From assembly GCF_023703795.1 (NCBI RefSeq), contig NZ_CP098518.1:2480001-2544000 (forward strand): a stretch of DNA of 64,000 bases, written 5' to 3'. Positions 34,378 through 43,071 of the stretch are shown piece by piece; positions within the stretch are counted from its first letter, which is position 1, and each line of letters opens with the position of its first letter. The DNA comes from Haloplanus sp. HW8-1. GTDB taxonomy: Archaea > Halobacteriota > Halobacteria > Halobacteriales > Haloferacaceae. A program made the translations under genes and the position numbers. The notes under the pieces were generated by a model. That model searched no databases. It was not told the DNA's origin and saw only the letters and a list, made by a program, of their open reading frames with translations.

Positions 34378-35187
34378 TCAGTACTCCTCCGGATCGATCT
34401 CCAGAATCAGGTCGCCGCCTTTGAACGCCCGGACCATCCCGTCCGACTCCGAGAGCACGATGGCGATGGCGTTGGTGTCCCGCGTGATCGCGCCGCCGGC
34501 CATGTGGCGTGCGCCAAGCCCCTTCGGGATGTCGACGCCCTCCGCGGACGGCTCCAGGTAGCGGTACGCCGAGACGATCTTGCCCGAGTCCGAAACGACG
34601 AAGGCGCCGTCCAGCCGGGAGAACTCCTTGAGCATCACGTTCACGATGGGGTCGCCGACGTGGACGTGGGATTTCTCGAAGGGGTTGTAACTGAGCGGCC
34701 GGGACTTGTTCATCACCTTGCCGGCGTCGCCGACGACGAACAGGGCGCCCACGGGCTTGCCCTTCTGCCCTTTCTTCCCGAGGTCGATGGCCACCTCGAT
34801 CACGTTACGGATGACGCCCGGTTCGGCCCGGGAGTCGGTAAAGAGGTTGTAGATACCGGAGCGCATCGACTCGTCGGCGCGCACCCGGACCAGACAGTCA
34901 GGATCGTCGCCGAACATCGCCGCCGTGCAGGCGACGACATCCCCCTCGGCGACGAAGCCCTGCTCCATCGCGCCCTCGATCCCGAACTTGATCCGATCCC
35001 GCGTGTTCTCGAACGACAGCGGGAGTTCGACGAAGTCCTCCGCGCCGACCATATTTTCGGCGTCGACGACCACACGAGTCACGTCCACGTCGTCGAAGCG
35101 CTCGTAGTAGGAAGCCGACGGGGAAAACAGGAACAGACCGTCGACGTCCGCCACGAGCTCGCCGAGAGAATCCCGTAACGTCGCCAT
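34378..35187 (-). CDS. dacZ: diadenylate cyclase DacZ
   Basis: Makes the second messenger c-di-AMP from two ATP. 269 residues, full length for archaeal DacZ. The C-terminal DisA_N-type catalytic domain shows DGAFVVSDSGKIVSAYRYLE (DGA motif, about 192) and GLGARHMAGGAITRDT (RHxxA motif, about 224); the N-terminal ~120 residues belong to the archaeal-specific domain. In Haloferax volcanii c-di-AMP is essential and needs tight control. Start ATG 35187 is set by a TATA-like box 27 bases upstream. Operon with the MscS-type gene. Confidence 0.95.
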   Translation of the reverse strand: MATLRDSLGELVADVDGLFLFSPSASYYERFDDVDVTRVVVDAENMVGAEDFVELPLSFENTRDRIKFGIEGAMEQGFVAEGDVVACTAAMFGDDPDCLVRVRADESMRSGIYNLFTDSRAEPGVIRNVIEVAIDLGKKGQKGKPVGALFVVGDAGKVMNKSRPLSYNPFEKSHVHVGDPIVNVMLKEFSRLDGAFVVSDSGKIVSAYRYLEPSAEGVDIPKGLGARHMAGGAITRDTNAIAIVLSESDGMVRAFKGGDLILEIDPEEY

Positions 35188-35210
35188 TGGCGGAACGAGG
35201 AGACGGGCCG

Positions 35211-35217
35211 AAATAAA
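35211..35217 (-). promoter_or_regulatory. TATA-like box for dacZ-mscS operon
   Basis: Minus-strand CTTTATT centred about 27 bases before ATG 35187; leaderless. Confidence 0.6.
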
Positions 35218-35258
35218 GGTTTGCGGACCGTCACACGCCCGTCATGCGCTTACCGTTA

Positions 35259-36623
35259 TCACTCACGCAGTCGATCGACGTGGTCGATCCGTCGCTGGAC
35301 GAGCGACGGTTTCCCGATATCCTCCCTGACGCGCAGGCCGTCGCCCGCAGCCGCGAGTGCACCATCGGCGATGGCCTCCGCGTCGCCGATGGTCTCGTCC
35401 ACGCCGACGACGGCGAAGGCCCGGGAGGTGGTGGTGTAGAGGCCGTCCTCGCGGGCGTCGACGCTCGCATAGAAGAGGTGCGCCTCGCCCGCGTCGGTGC
35501 CGCGTTCGGCCGCCGCACGCTCGACGCTCCCCTCGTCCACCTCGATGCGCGCGCCGGCCTCGGGATCGGTCGGATAGCCCGCCGGGACGGCGTACTTACA
35601 GACAGTCGCCCGCGGCACGAAGGAGAGGTCGGGAAGCGACTCGCCGTCCCGCGCGGCCGTGAGCACGTCGATGAACGGCGTCTCCATGACCGGCAGCGTG
35701 TTCATCGCCTCGGGGTCGCCGAAGCGGGCGTTGAACTCCACGACGCGAACCCCCTCGGCGGTGAGCATGAACTGGCCGTAGAGGACGCCCGCGTAGGTCG
35801 GGAGGGCGTCGACTGTCGCTTCTAGGACGTCCACCGCGGCGTCGTAGTCGGCGGCGTCCATGAACGGCAGCGTCGGGTCGGCGTCGCTGTAACTCCCCAT
35901 CCCGCCGGTGTTGGGCCCCTCGTCGCCCTCGTAGGCGCGCTTGTGGTCCTGGACCGCCGGGGTCGTCCGCACCTCGCCGTCCGTCACCGGGCTGCGTCCG
36001 GTTGCCCGAGGGGTCTCCGACCCCTCGCTGGCGACGAACGCCTGTACGGTGAACTCCTCGCCGACCAGTCGCTCCTCCAGGACGACGCGGTCGTAGTCCG
36101 AGTCGCGGAGATACGCCTTCGCCTCCGCTTTCGTCACTTGGTCGCCGGTGACGCGGACGCCCTTGCCGCCGGTGAGGCCGGCGGGCTTGACCGCCAGGTC
36201 GCCGTCGTAGCCGTCGATGTACTCGCAGGCCGCTTCGGTGTCGTCGAACGTCTCGAAGTCGGGACAGCCGGGGATGCCGTGTTCGCGCATGAACTGCCGC
36301 TGGTAGGCCTTGTCGGTCTCGATGCGCGCCGCCTCGGCCCGCGGGCCGAAGGTGTAGACGTCCGCCGCCGCCAGCGCGTCGGCGACGCCCGCCGCGAGGG
36401 CGGACTCCGGGCCGATCACCGCGAGCGTGGCCCCCACGTCCGTCGCGAAGTCGACGATACCGTCGGCGTCGCGTTCGTCGATCGACCTGACCGCCTCGGC
36501 CAGCGCGGCGATGCCGGGATTGCGGTTGCTCGCACAGGCATAGAGCTCACAGTCCGGCGCGACGGCGCGGGCGATGGCGTGTTCGCGCCCGCCGCCGCCG
36601 ACGAGGAGCACTGTCTCTGACAT
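35259..36623 (-). CDS. purD: phosphoribosylamine-glycine ligase
   Basis: Second committed step of purine synthesis: joins glycine to phosphoribosylamine with ATP. 454 residues. VLLVGGGGREHAIA at the N-terminus, ATP-grasp elements DLAVKPAGLTGGKGVRV (about 145) and VLEERLVGEEFTVQAF (about 178), PNTGGMGSYS (about 242) and VEFNARFGDPEAMNTLP (about 303) are all intact. C-terminal ATP-grasp C domain present. Slightly longer than the ~430 of bacteria. Single gene with a TATA-like box at 36648-36655. Confidence 0.96.
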   Translation of the reverse strand: MSETVLLVGGGGREHAIARAVAPDCELYACASNRNPGIAALAEAVRSIDERDADGIVDFATDVGATLAVIGPESALAAGVADALAAADVYTFGPRAEAARIETDKAYQRQFMREHGIPGCPDFETFDDTEAACEYIDGYDGDLAVKPAGLTGGKGVRVTGDQVTKAEAKAYLRDSDYDRVVLEERLVGEEFTVQAFVASEGSETPRATGRSPVTDGEVRTTPAVQDHKRAYEGDEGPNTGGMGSYSDADPTLPFMDAADYDAAVDVLEATVDALPTYAGVLYGQFMLTAEGVRVVEFNARFGDPEAMNTLPVMETPFIDVLTAARDGESLPDLSFVPRATVCKYAVPAGYPTDPEAGARIEVDEGSVERAAAERGTDAGEAHLFYASVDAREDGLYTTTSRAFAVVGVDETIGDAEAIADGALAAAGDGLRVREDIGKPSLVQRRIDHVDRLRE

Positions 36624-36647
36624 ACAGGCTGACCCCCTCGGAGCGGC

Positions 36648-36655
36648 CTAAACGT
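36648..36655 (-). promoter_or_regulatory. TATA-like box for purD
   Basis: Minus-strand CGTTTAGG centred about 28 bases before ATG 36623. Confidence 0.5.
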
Positions 36656-36667
36656 TGCCCTTCGCGC

Positions 36668-37921
36668 CTACCGGCCGTCCCCCGGCGCGTCGACGACGCC
36701 CGTCCGCCCGCCGGCGACGACGAACAGGACGCCCGCGAGGAGTCCCGCGCCGACGCCCGCGACGCCGAGTGGCAGTTCGTAGCCCAGTCGCGCCGCGGGG
36801 AGGGTAAAAAGCGGCGGACCGAGCGCCTGCGCCCCGAGGACGACGCTCGTCCGCAGGCTCATAACGCCCCCGCGGAATTCGGGGCCCGCGAGCCCCGACA
36901 GCGCCGACGCCACCGACGGGAGGACGAGGCCGTGGCCCGCCCCGAAAATCGAGAGCGCGAGGAGGATGCTCGGCACGGCGGTGGACGCCCACACCCCGAC
37001 GAGGCCGAGGGCGTAGCCGACGAATCCGAGGGAGACGAGCCCGAGATTCGACAGGTGACGAGCGAACCGACCGTTGAACACGGCCACGACCGCCGCGAGC
37101 AACATCGCACCCGTCACCAGCGCCCCCACCTGACCCGACGCCAGCCCGTACGTCTCCTCCAGCAGGAACGGGACAGCGGTGAGGACGCCCCCGAAGACGA
37201 ACGCGAACCCGGCGAGCGTCGCGCCGTACAGCGCCAGCGCCTCCGCCGCCGGGAGCGACGCCACCGCCGCACGCAGGTAGGACGTATCGTGTGTCCCCGT
37301 CGGTCGCGACTCGGATCGCCCGTCGCCCTCTTGTTCGCCGTCACCCCTCCCCGCCGGCGCGTCGAGATAGCGATAGACGAAGGCCGCGACGACGACGCTC
37401 GTCCCGTAGAGGGCGAAGGGTGCGTCCCACGACCGGGCGGCGAGGACGCCGCCGAGGACGGGACCGGTGGCGGCGCTGAACGAGAGCACCGCACTGAGGG
37501 CACCCATGACGGCGTTGCGGCGGGCCCCCTCGTAGTAGTCGCCGACGAGCGCCATCGACAGCGCGGCAAGGATGCTGCCGCCGACGCTGCCCTGGACGGC
37601 CCGGAGGACGAGGACGATCCAGAACTTCGTGGCCAACGTCACGGCGACGCCGGCGAGGCCGAAGAGCAACAGACAGGGGACGACGACCCGTCGCCGGCCG
37701 AAGCGGTCGGCGTACATCCCCACGACGGGTGCGAGGACCGCTCCCGGGGCCGCGAAGGCGGTGATGACGAGGCCGCTCCGGGCGCTCGAGACGCCGAACG
37801 CGTCGCCGATGGCCGGCAGCGCCGGGCCGAGGATGGTCACGTCGAGGGGTGCCACCGCCGCTGTCGCCAGGAGGAGATACAGCCGTCCGGATCGCCACGG
37901 GACGCCGGTCTCGTCCGCCAT
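36668..37921 (-). CDS. MFS transporter
   Basis: Twelve-segment major facilitator of 417 residues in the cell membrane. The loop between segments 2 and 3 has the family motif GMYADRFGRRRVVVP (about 67-81), and a second half begins after a soluble loop (about 190-215, RGDGEQEGDGRSE). Acidic residues in segment 1 (DVTILGPALPAI) recall proton-driven drug/metabolite exporters (DHA type). Substrate unknown. It lies 48 bases downstream of the Lrp-TRASH gene on the same strand, so it could be under that regulator. Confidence 0.88.
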   Translation of the reverse strand: MADETGVPWRSGRLYLLLATAAVAPLDVTILGPALPAIGDAFGVSSARSGLVITAFAAPGAVLAPVVGMYADRFGRRRVVVPCLLLFGLAGVAVTLATKFWIVLVLRAVQGSVGGSILAALSMALVGDYYEGARRNAVMGALSAVLSFSAATGPVLGGVLAARSWDAPFALYGTSVVVAAFVYRYLDAPAGRGDGEQEGDGRSESRPTGTHDTSYLRAAVASLPAAEALALYGATLAGFAFVFGGVLTAVPFLLEETYGLASGQVGALVTGAMLLAAVVAVFNGRFARHLSNLGLVSLGFVGYALGLVGVWASTAVPSILLALSIFGAGHGLVLPSVASALSGLAGPEFRGGVMSLRTSVVLGAQALGPPLFTLPAARLGYELPLGVAGVGAGLLAGVLFVVAGGRTGVVDAPGDGR

Positions 37922-37969
37922 CGCTCGGGCCGAGACGCGGGACGGTAATCAACGGTTCGGGAGGCGGCG

Positions 37970-38575
37970 CTACGTCGGGTCGTCCGCCGCTCCCGCCTCG
38001 AACCGCTCGTATCGCGATTCGAACCGGCTCTCACAGGAGGGACAGCAAAACTGGTGGCGGTCGCCGCCGATCCGGGCGGTCGTCCCCTCGCTGGTCACCG
38101 TGTTCCCACACTCGGCACAGGAGAGGGCGAAGCCGGTGCCGCCGACCGTCGGCGTCCACTCGCCTTCCGTCAGGAGCGTCACCTCGTAGTCGTCGACGAC
38201 GCCCTCCGCGAGGGTCGCGTCGAGCCACTGCGGGACGTTTCCGGCGGGGACGCGAGCGTAGCAGATCAGGTCGCGTTCGGCGGTCGTAAACAGGTGTTCG
38301 ACCGCCTCGGCGTCCCGGAGCGTCGACCGCACGTCGTCGGTCGCCTCGGTCGCCGTCTCGATGCGGACCAGCACTGGCACTCCCTCGCGGAGCTTCGAGC
38401 GGTCGATGTCGACGGTGAATCGGCGGACGATCCCAATCTCGCGGAGACGGTCGACCCGATCCGACACCGCCGGTGGGGAGAGATCGACCACCTCGGCGAT
38501 CTCCGCCCACGGTTTCCGGGCGTCGCTCATCAGCAACCGCAGGATCTCCAGGTCGGTCTCGTCGAGGTCGCGCAT
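37970..38575 (-). CDS. Lrp/AsnC regulator with C-terminal TRASH domain
   Basis: DNA-binding regulator of 201 residues. N-terminal AsnC-type winged helix (about 1-60: DLDETDLEILRLLMSDARKP, then AEVVDLSPPAVSDRVDRLRE), a short RAM-like effector region (about 65-145), and a TRASH metal-binding domain at the end: CAECGNTV...HQFCCPSCESRFESRY. TRASH-Lrp proteins in Halobacterium (VNG1179C) control copper efflux, so metal sensing is a fair inference. ATG 38575 gives the standard N-terminus; the longer form to 38632 is unlikely. Confidence 0.9.
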   Translation of the reverse strand: MRDLDETDLEILRLLMSDARKPWAEIAEVVDLSPPAVSDRVDRLREIGIVRRFTVDIDRSKLREGVPVLVRIETATEATDDVRSTLRDAEAVEHLFTTAERDLICYARVPAGNVPQWLDATLAEGVVDDYEVTLLTEGEWTPTVGGTGFALSCAECGNTVTSEGTTARIGGDRHQFCCPSCESRFESRYERFEAGAADDPT

Positions 38576-38643
38576 GCCCGAGCGAACGGCCGGCAGGGGG
38601 TTGTAGTTTCGGTCCCGGCAGGCTGCTCGCACGCACGCTCCCG

Positions 38644-38973
38644 TCAGGACCCCTCGGAGTCGGTGTCGTCGGCGTCGGACGGCAACAGGTCGTCCGGACG
38701 CCGCCGGTCCGGGGATTTGGCCAGATGCCTCCGGATCCGCTCACGGTCGGCATCGGTAATTCCGTCTCCGGCATCGTCGCCCCCGTCGGTCCCGTTTCGG
38801 GCGCCGTCCTCCCTCCCCCGTCGCTCCCCGTTTGCGTCCGTGTCCGCCTCCGCGCCCGTGCCGGGACCGTCGGGCAGGATCCCGAGGGCGACTGCCCACG
38901 CTCCCGCCGTCACCAGCACTCCCGCGGCGACGAGGGCGATCAGAACGACCGTCAGTAACGTGTACGGCTCCAT
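38644..38973 (-). CDS. single-pass membrane protein with acidic tail
   Basis: 109 residues: one membrane helix at 5-33 (LLTVVLIALVAAGVLVTAGAW) and then a long disordered acidic tail rich in Gly, Asp and Arg, with a short helix ITDADRERIRRHLAKSPDRR. No enzymatic motif. Divergent or independent of neighbours. Function unknown. Confidence 0.65.
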   Translation of the reverse strand: MEPYTLLTVVLIALVAAGVLVTAGAWAVALGILPDGPGTGAEADTDANGERRGREDGARNGTDGGDDAGDGITDADRERIRRHLAKSPDRRRPDDLLPSDADDTDSEGS

Positions 38974-39129
38974 GAGTGTCGGTCACGCCGTGGTACTCCC
39001 GCCGACGTAATCAATCGTGAAGAAGTGAAAATACAGGGACATCTTTAATCCGGCTTTACCCGATTTAATCGTCGCTTCATCCGTCGCGTTCCGGACCGAT
39101 TCCTCCGGCGGGGGACGGCGCGTCTCTCG

Positions 39130-40035
39130 CTATCCATCCTCGCGCAGGCGCTCGCGATGCAACGAGAGGATCAGATCCGCGAGGACGCCGAACATCAACA
39201 GTTGGACGCCGACGAGGATGGCGAATGCGGCGACCACCGCGAGCACCTCGTGGGAGATGCCGCGGGTCACCCACTCGACGCCCACGTAGGCGGCGATCAC
39301 CACGCCGGTGATCGACGACACGGTCCCGATGCTCCCGAAATAAAAGAGCGGGTTGTTGGTCTTCGCCCGACGGTAGAGTTCGAGGAGGATGATTCCACCG
39401 TCGCGGAAGGGGTGGAGGTTGGTGTTCGACCCCGACGGTCGGGGGAGGTACGTGATGGGGACCACGGCCGTCGGAATGTCGCGTTTGGCACACTCGACCG
39501 CCATCTCCGTCTCGATGCCGAAGCCGTCGGCCGTGAGATGCATCCGCTCGAAGGACTCCCGGGTGAACGCCCGGTAGCCCGAGAGAATGTCGCCGAAGGA
39601 CTCGCCGTGGATGGCGGCGAAAGCGCCGTTGATGAGACGGTTGCCGACGCGGTTGAGCGCCGTCATCGCGCCCGGTCGCATGTCGGCAAAGCGGTTACCG
39701 ATGACGTGGTCGGCCTCGTCCTCGCGGAGGGGTTCGAGGACTGCCGCCGCGTCCTCGGCCCGGTACGTCCCGTCGCCGTCCAGCATGAGGACGTACCCTG
39801 CCTCGACGTGGTCGCGAACCGCTTCGCGAACCGCCTGTCCCTTGCCGGCCCCCGACTGCGTGACGACGCGGGCACCCGCCTCGCTGGCGGACGCCACCGT
39901 GCCGTCGTCCGATCCGCCGTCGACGACGAGGACGTCCTCGAACCCCGCCTCCCGGAAATCCGAGACGACGTCGCCGATGGTCGCCGCCTCGTCGAGCGTG
40001 GGGATGAGGACGCAAACGGCGTCGGTGCCGGGCAT
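39130..40035 (-). CDS. aglJ: GT2 glycosyltransferase, AglJ-like
   Basis: Predicted dolichol-phosphate hexosyltransferase starting the N-glycan of surface proteins. 301 residues. GT-A domain: VCVLIPTLDEAATIGDVV, VVDGGSDDGT, LMLDGDGTYRAED (DxD-like, about 93) and GNRFADMRPGAMTALNRVGN (DPM1-like). Then DGFGIETEMAVECAKRDIPT and YLPRPSGSNTNLHPFRDGG, very like haloarchaeal AglJ. Two membrane helices near the C-terminus (about 235-258 and 266-290). ATG 40035 gives the usual start; the longer frame to 40074 is spurious. It is divergent from the next glycosyltransferase. Confidence 0.85.
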   Translation of the reverse strand: MPGTDAVCVLIPTLDEAATIGDVVSDFREAGFEDVLVVDGGSDDGTVASASEAGARVVTQSGAGKGQAVREAVRDHVEAGYVLMLDGDGTYRAEDAAAVLEPLREDEADHVIGNRFADMRPGAMTALNRVGNRLINGAFAAIHGESFGDILSGYRAFTRESFERMHLTADGFGIETEMAVECAKRDIPTAVVPITYLPRPSGSNTNLHPFRDGGIILLELYRRAKTNNPLFYFGSIGTVSSITGVVIAAYVGVEWVTRGISHEVLAVVAAFAILVGVQLLMFGVLADLILSLHRERLREDG

Positions 40036-40185
40036 ACCCGTTCCTCGCCGGGGGAGCCCAAAAGTCGTTCCCATCCGTATCGACTCGGCGCCGTCGGTCG
40101 GTCGGACGGCCCGGTCGCCGATCGCGTCGGGAGCCCACTCGCAACCGGCCGTCGGCCCCCTCGCGTCCGACGGACTGCGGAGGGA

Positions 40186-40193
40186 TTTTATTC
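40186..40193 (+). promoter_or_regulatory. TATA-like box for small ORF/GT4 transcript
   Basis: TTTTATTC centred 25-26 bases before the ATG at 40215, the start of a 46-codon ORF rather than of the glycosyltransferase. Confidence 0.5.
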
Positions 40194-40214
40194 GGCTCCC
40201 GTCAACGCCGAGCC

Positions 40215-40355
40215 ATGTGCCAACTCGCGCCGTTGCGTACGTCGGACGGCGTCCTCCGCCGTGACCGGTGCCACGCTGTGGCCCGGGCGGATCGGGCCAT
40301 CCGGCCGCCGGCCGCCGGCGAGCGAGTTACACCCGTCGAGGGGAGGTCCGCATGA
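40215..40355 (+). CDS. 46-residue ORF coupled to downstream GT4
   Basis: Small frame, start MCQLAPLRTSDGVL, Arg/Ala-rich, two cysteines (one at position 2). A TATA-like box fits a leaderless start here, and its TGA overlaps the glycosyltransferase ATG as ATGA. The downstream gene also has a GGAGGT ribosome site inside this ORF, which would be needed if the transcript starts at 40215. It could be a real small protein or a leader peptide; no homology can be claimed. Confidence 0.45.
   Translation: MCQLAPLRTSDGVLRRDRCHAVARADRAIRPPAAGERVTPVEGRSA
40342..40347 (+). promoter_or_regulatory. Shine-Dalgarno for GT4 at 40352
   Basis: GGAGGT 5 bases before the ATG. Notable because most genes here look leaderless; fits an internal position in a transcript starting near 40215. 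Confidence 0.6.
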
Positions 40356-41434
40356 AGACGCTGCTGGTCACGCACCGCTACCCACCCCGAACCGGCGGCG
40401 TCGAGACACACGTCCGGGAGTTGGCGACCCGACTCGCCGACCGCGGGGACGACGTGACGGTGTTCAGCGCCGACGCCGGGCCGGACGTGCCGACCGACAC
40501 GGTCGCGGACGGCGTTCGAGTCCGCCGATTTCGCGCCGCGAGTCCCGGCGAGTCGTTCTACGTCGCGCCGGGGCTGGTTCCCGCCGTCCGCCGTGCCGAC
40601 GCGGACGTGGTCCACGCCCACAACTATCACGCTCTGCCCCTCCTGCTTGCCGCCCTGGGTGTGACTGACGAGCGGTTCGTCGTGACTCCACACTACCACG
40701 GGGCGAGTGCCGACGGTGTGCGGAACGCGTTGCTGTCCGGGTACCGTCCCCTCGGCCGCTGGGCCCTGCGACGGGCCGACGCCGTGATCGCGGTGAGTGA
40801 GTGGGAGCGCGACCGGCTCCGCGCCGACTTCGGCGTCGACGCGACGGTGATCCCCAACGGCGTCGACGTGGAGCGGTTCGCGGCGGCGGACGCCGAAAAG
40901 CGAACGCGGCCGTACCTCCTCTCGGTCGGCCGACTGGAGGAGTACAAGGGCGTCCAGCACGCGATCCGGGCGCTGTCCGAACTCTCCGACTACGATCTGG
41001 TCGTCGCCGGCAGCGGGCCGTACCGCGACGAACTGGAACGGGTCGCCCGCGAGGAGGGGGTCGCGGACCGCGTCGACTTCCTCGGGTACGTCGCCGACGA
41101 GCGGCTACCGGGACTGTACGCCGGGGCCGAGGCGTTCCTGAACCTCTCGGCGTTCGAAGCCTACGGGATCACGGTGGCGGAGGCACTGGCCGCGGGGACG
41201 CCGTGTGTGGTGCGGGAGGCGGGGGCGCTGGGGGACTGGTCGAGCGCGGCGGGGTGTGTGGGAGTCTCCGCGCTCGATCCGTCGCCGATCACTGACGCCG
41301 TCCTCTCGGCCCGGTGTCGTTCCAAAACCGCCACGTCCGGCGTCGAGGTTCCGACCTGGAACGAGACCGTCGACACGGTGTACGAAACCTATACGGCCAG
41401 TTCCGACCCGCCGTCACCGTCGACGAACGGATGA
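40352..41434 (+). CDS. GT4-family glycosyltransferase
   Basis: GT-B fold enzyme of 360 residues that transfers a sugar from a nucleotide donor, at the cytosolic face of the membrane. N-terminal half: LLVTHRYPPRTGGVETHV (about 4-21), VVHAHNYHALP (about 87). C-terminal half: VIPNGVDVERF (about 165), LLSVGRLEEYKGVQHAI (about 190), and donor-site ALFNLS-type FLNLSAFEAYGITVAEALAA (about 264), with the ExxxxxxxE pair. ATG 40352 has a strong ribosome site and ATGA overlap with the small upstream ORF. Followed by a GT2-like gene 46 bases on. Confidence 0.9.
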   Translation: MKTLLVTHRYPPRTGGVETHVRELATRLADRGDDVTVFSADAGPDVPTDTVADGVRVRRFRAASPGESFYVAPGLVPAVRRADADVVHAHNYHALPLLLAALGVTDERFVVTPHYHGASADGVRNALLSGYRPLGRWALRRADAVIAVSEWERDRLRADFGVDATVIPNGVDVERFAAADAEKRTRPYLLSVGRLEEYKGVQHAIRALSELSDYDLVVAGSGPYRDELERVAREEGVADRVDFLGYVADERLPGLYAGAEAFLNLSAFEAYGITVAEALAAGTPCVVREAGALGDWSSAAGCVGVSALDPSPITDAVLSARCRSKTATSGVEVPTWNETVDTVYETYTASSDPPSPSTNG

Positions 41435-41480
41435 TCGACAGGGTTACCACGACCTCCCCTCGAACTAACTCAGACACAGG

Positions 41481-42041
41481 ATGACGGACTTCGAGGATGT
41501 CAGCGTGATCGTTCCCACAATCAGGGAGGACAACGTCACGTTCGATACCATCCCGTCCGAAGCGGAGCGGATCATCCGACGCGACGAGGGGCTGAACGTC
41601 GCTCGAAACGCCGGCGTACGGTCTGCGACGAACGACTGGATCGTCATCGCCGACGACGACATCGAGTTTCCGACCGAGACTGTCGCCGAAACTCTCGACC
41701 GACTCGACGACTGGACGCTTGCCGGTCTTCGGGACTTCGAACCCCTTCGGTGGGTCATCGGACGACTGTTGATCTTCCACCGGAACCTGTGGGAACGGGT
41801 CGGTGGGTTCGACGAATCGAGACACCACGGGGGCGATACCGACTTCGCCATTCGGGTAGAGAAAGCCGGCGGCCGGATCTATCACCTCGATCGGGACGCG
41901 GTCCCCCATCATGACGTCGATACCGGGGAGTCGATGGCACCGCTAGCGCATCTGGAGTGGCTGCTGTATCTAACCCGCCGCCACCCACGGCGCTTCGGTC
42001 CTGTCGCCGTTCGAATCGTCCTGGGACGGCTCCGACGATGA
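41481..42041 (+). CDS. short GT2-like glycosyltransferase
   Basis: 186 residues, shorter than usual for the family. VSVIVPTIREDNV at the N-terminus, RRDEGLNVARNAGVRSATND and WIVIADDDIEFP (DDD metal site, about 58) and GGFDESRHHGGDTDFAIRV (ED/DTD acceptor region, about 113-131) are present. About 40 residues normally between the first strand and the helix before the DxD are missing, so it may be a trimmed or divergent member. Its TGA overlaps the next ATG (ATGA). Confidence 0.82.
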   Translation: MTDFEDVSVIVPTIREDNVTFDTIPSEAERIIRRDEGLNVARNAGVRSATNDWIVIADDDIEFPTETVAETLDRLDDWTLAGLRDFEPLRWVIGRLLIFHRNLWERVGGFDESRHHGGDTDFAIRVEKAGGRIYHLDRDAVPHHDVDTGESMAPLAHLEWLLYLTRRHPRRFGPVAVRIVLGRLRR

Positions 42042-42517
42042 CCGTCCAGCGACCGCTTCGGGACGGCCGAACGACGCGACTCGCCGCCATAGCGATACTG
42101 GTGTGTCTACAGTTCGGCCTGCTCGTCTGGTTCGGCGGCGTCGGCTACGGGGGGGAGCCTTTCCCCGGAGGCGCGGAACTGTCAATCGACACAGAGGCAT
42201 ATGTCGGCGAGGAGGCCGTCGTCTACGGCCAAGTGATCGAAACGGAACCGCTCACGCTGGAGTACGACGACGACGGACGGATCGTCGAGTTTCGAGTGAC
42301 CGGCGTTCGAACCTCCGTTGAGGAGGGACAGTATCTCGAGGTGTACGCGACCGTACGGGACGACGGGTCACTGGCGGCTATCGAAACCGTCGCGTACGCC
42401 GAGCGAGGACACTGGTACGCCTACGGGATCTCCGCGCTCGCGGCCGTGATCACCGGTTATCGACTGCTGGCGCACTGGACGGTAGACCGACGGACGTTCG
42501 GCCTGAAACCACGGTAA
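42038..42517 (+). CDS. membrane protein with OB-like domain, unknown
   Basis: 159 residues: membrane helix at about 15-36 (IAILVCLQFGLLVWFGGVGY), an extracytoplasmic beta-rich stretch (45-120, YVGEEAVVYGQVIETEPLTL ... FRVTGVRTSVEEGQYLEVYA) resembling an OB fold, and a second helix at about 127-148. Haloarchaea have similar small membrane proteins in glycan loci; the role is unknown. It is coupled by ATGA to the upstream gene, and the next gene starts 6 bases after its stop. Confidence 0.75.
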   Translation: MTVQRPLRDGRTTRLAAIAILVCLQFGLLVWFGGVGYGGEPFPGGAELSIDTEAYVGEEAVVYGQVIETEPLTLEYDDDGRIVEFRVTGVRTSVEEGQYLEVYATVRDDGSLAAIETVAYAERGHWYAYGISALAAVITGYRLLAHWTVDRRTFGLKPR

Positions 42518-42523
42518 GAGAAG

Positions 42524-43015
42524 ATGCCCGACTTACTCGCACACGCCCTGTTTGCGTACGCCGCGGCGACGTTCGCAGCCAGGCGGTTCGGCTGGATGAC
42601 GCCGCCGTTCACGACCTTGACGATGGTCGGTGCGATGCTCCCCGACCTCAGCAAGGTATATCTCGTCCTCGACGACGACGTCTTGGAGGCCATCGTCGGC
42701 GGGCCGATCGAGTGGCTGGCGCTTCACACCGGTGGGGGGATCGTTCTCTCGGTCGCCATCGGCGTCGTCGCGGTCGCGGGGCGGTACCGTCGACGGGCGG
42801 CGGTGGTACTCGGCGGCGGCGCCCTGTCTCACGTCGTGCTGGACCTGTTTCTGCACACCGCGTCGGGACTTGCACCTTACGCGATCTTCTGGCCGCTGAC
42901 CCCGTACCGCCCACCGACGCCAGGGGTCTATCTCAGTACGCAGCTGTGGCCGACGGCTCTCGCTGGCGCGCTTGCGGCGGTCACCTGGTACGACTCGACG
43001 TCGCGTTCCCCGTAG
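42524..43015 (+). CDS. membrane-bound metal-dependent hydrolase-like (YdjM/DUF457)
   Basis: 163 residues with four hydrophobic segments. N-terminal PDLLAHALFAYAAAT contains the HxxF/Y His, LPDLSKV the Asp, and GGGALSHVVLDLFLHT the later His/Asp pair characteristic of the YdjM/DUF457 membrane metallohydrolases. Substrate unknown; in bacteria linked to phospholipid or DNA-damage responses. Last gene of the plus-strand group starting at 40215. Confidence 0.85.
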   Translation: MPDLLAHALFAYAAATFAARRFGWMTPPFTTLTMVGAMLPDLSKVYLVLDDDVLEAIVGGPIEWLALHTGGGIVLSVAIGVVAVAGRYRRRAAVVLGGGALSHVVLDLFLHTASGLAPYAIFWPLTPYRPPTPGVYLSTQLWPTALAGALAAVTWYDSTSRSP

Positions 43016-43071
43016 CGACCGGCGGACTCGCCGTCACTCCGCGACGGCGAGTGCTCATCCGAGGAACGTCG

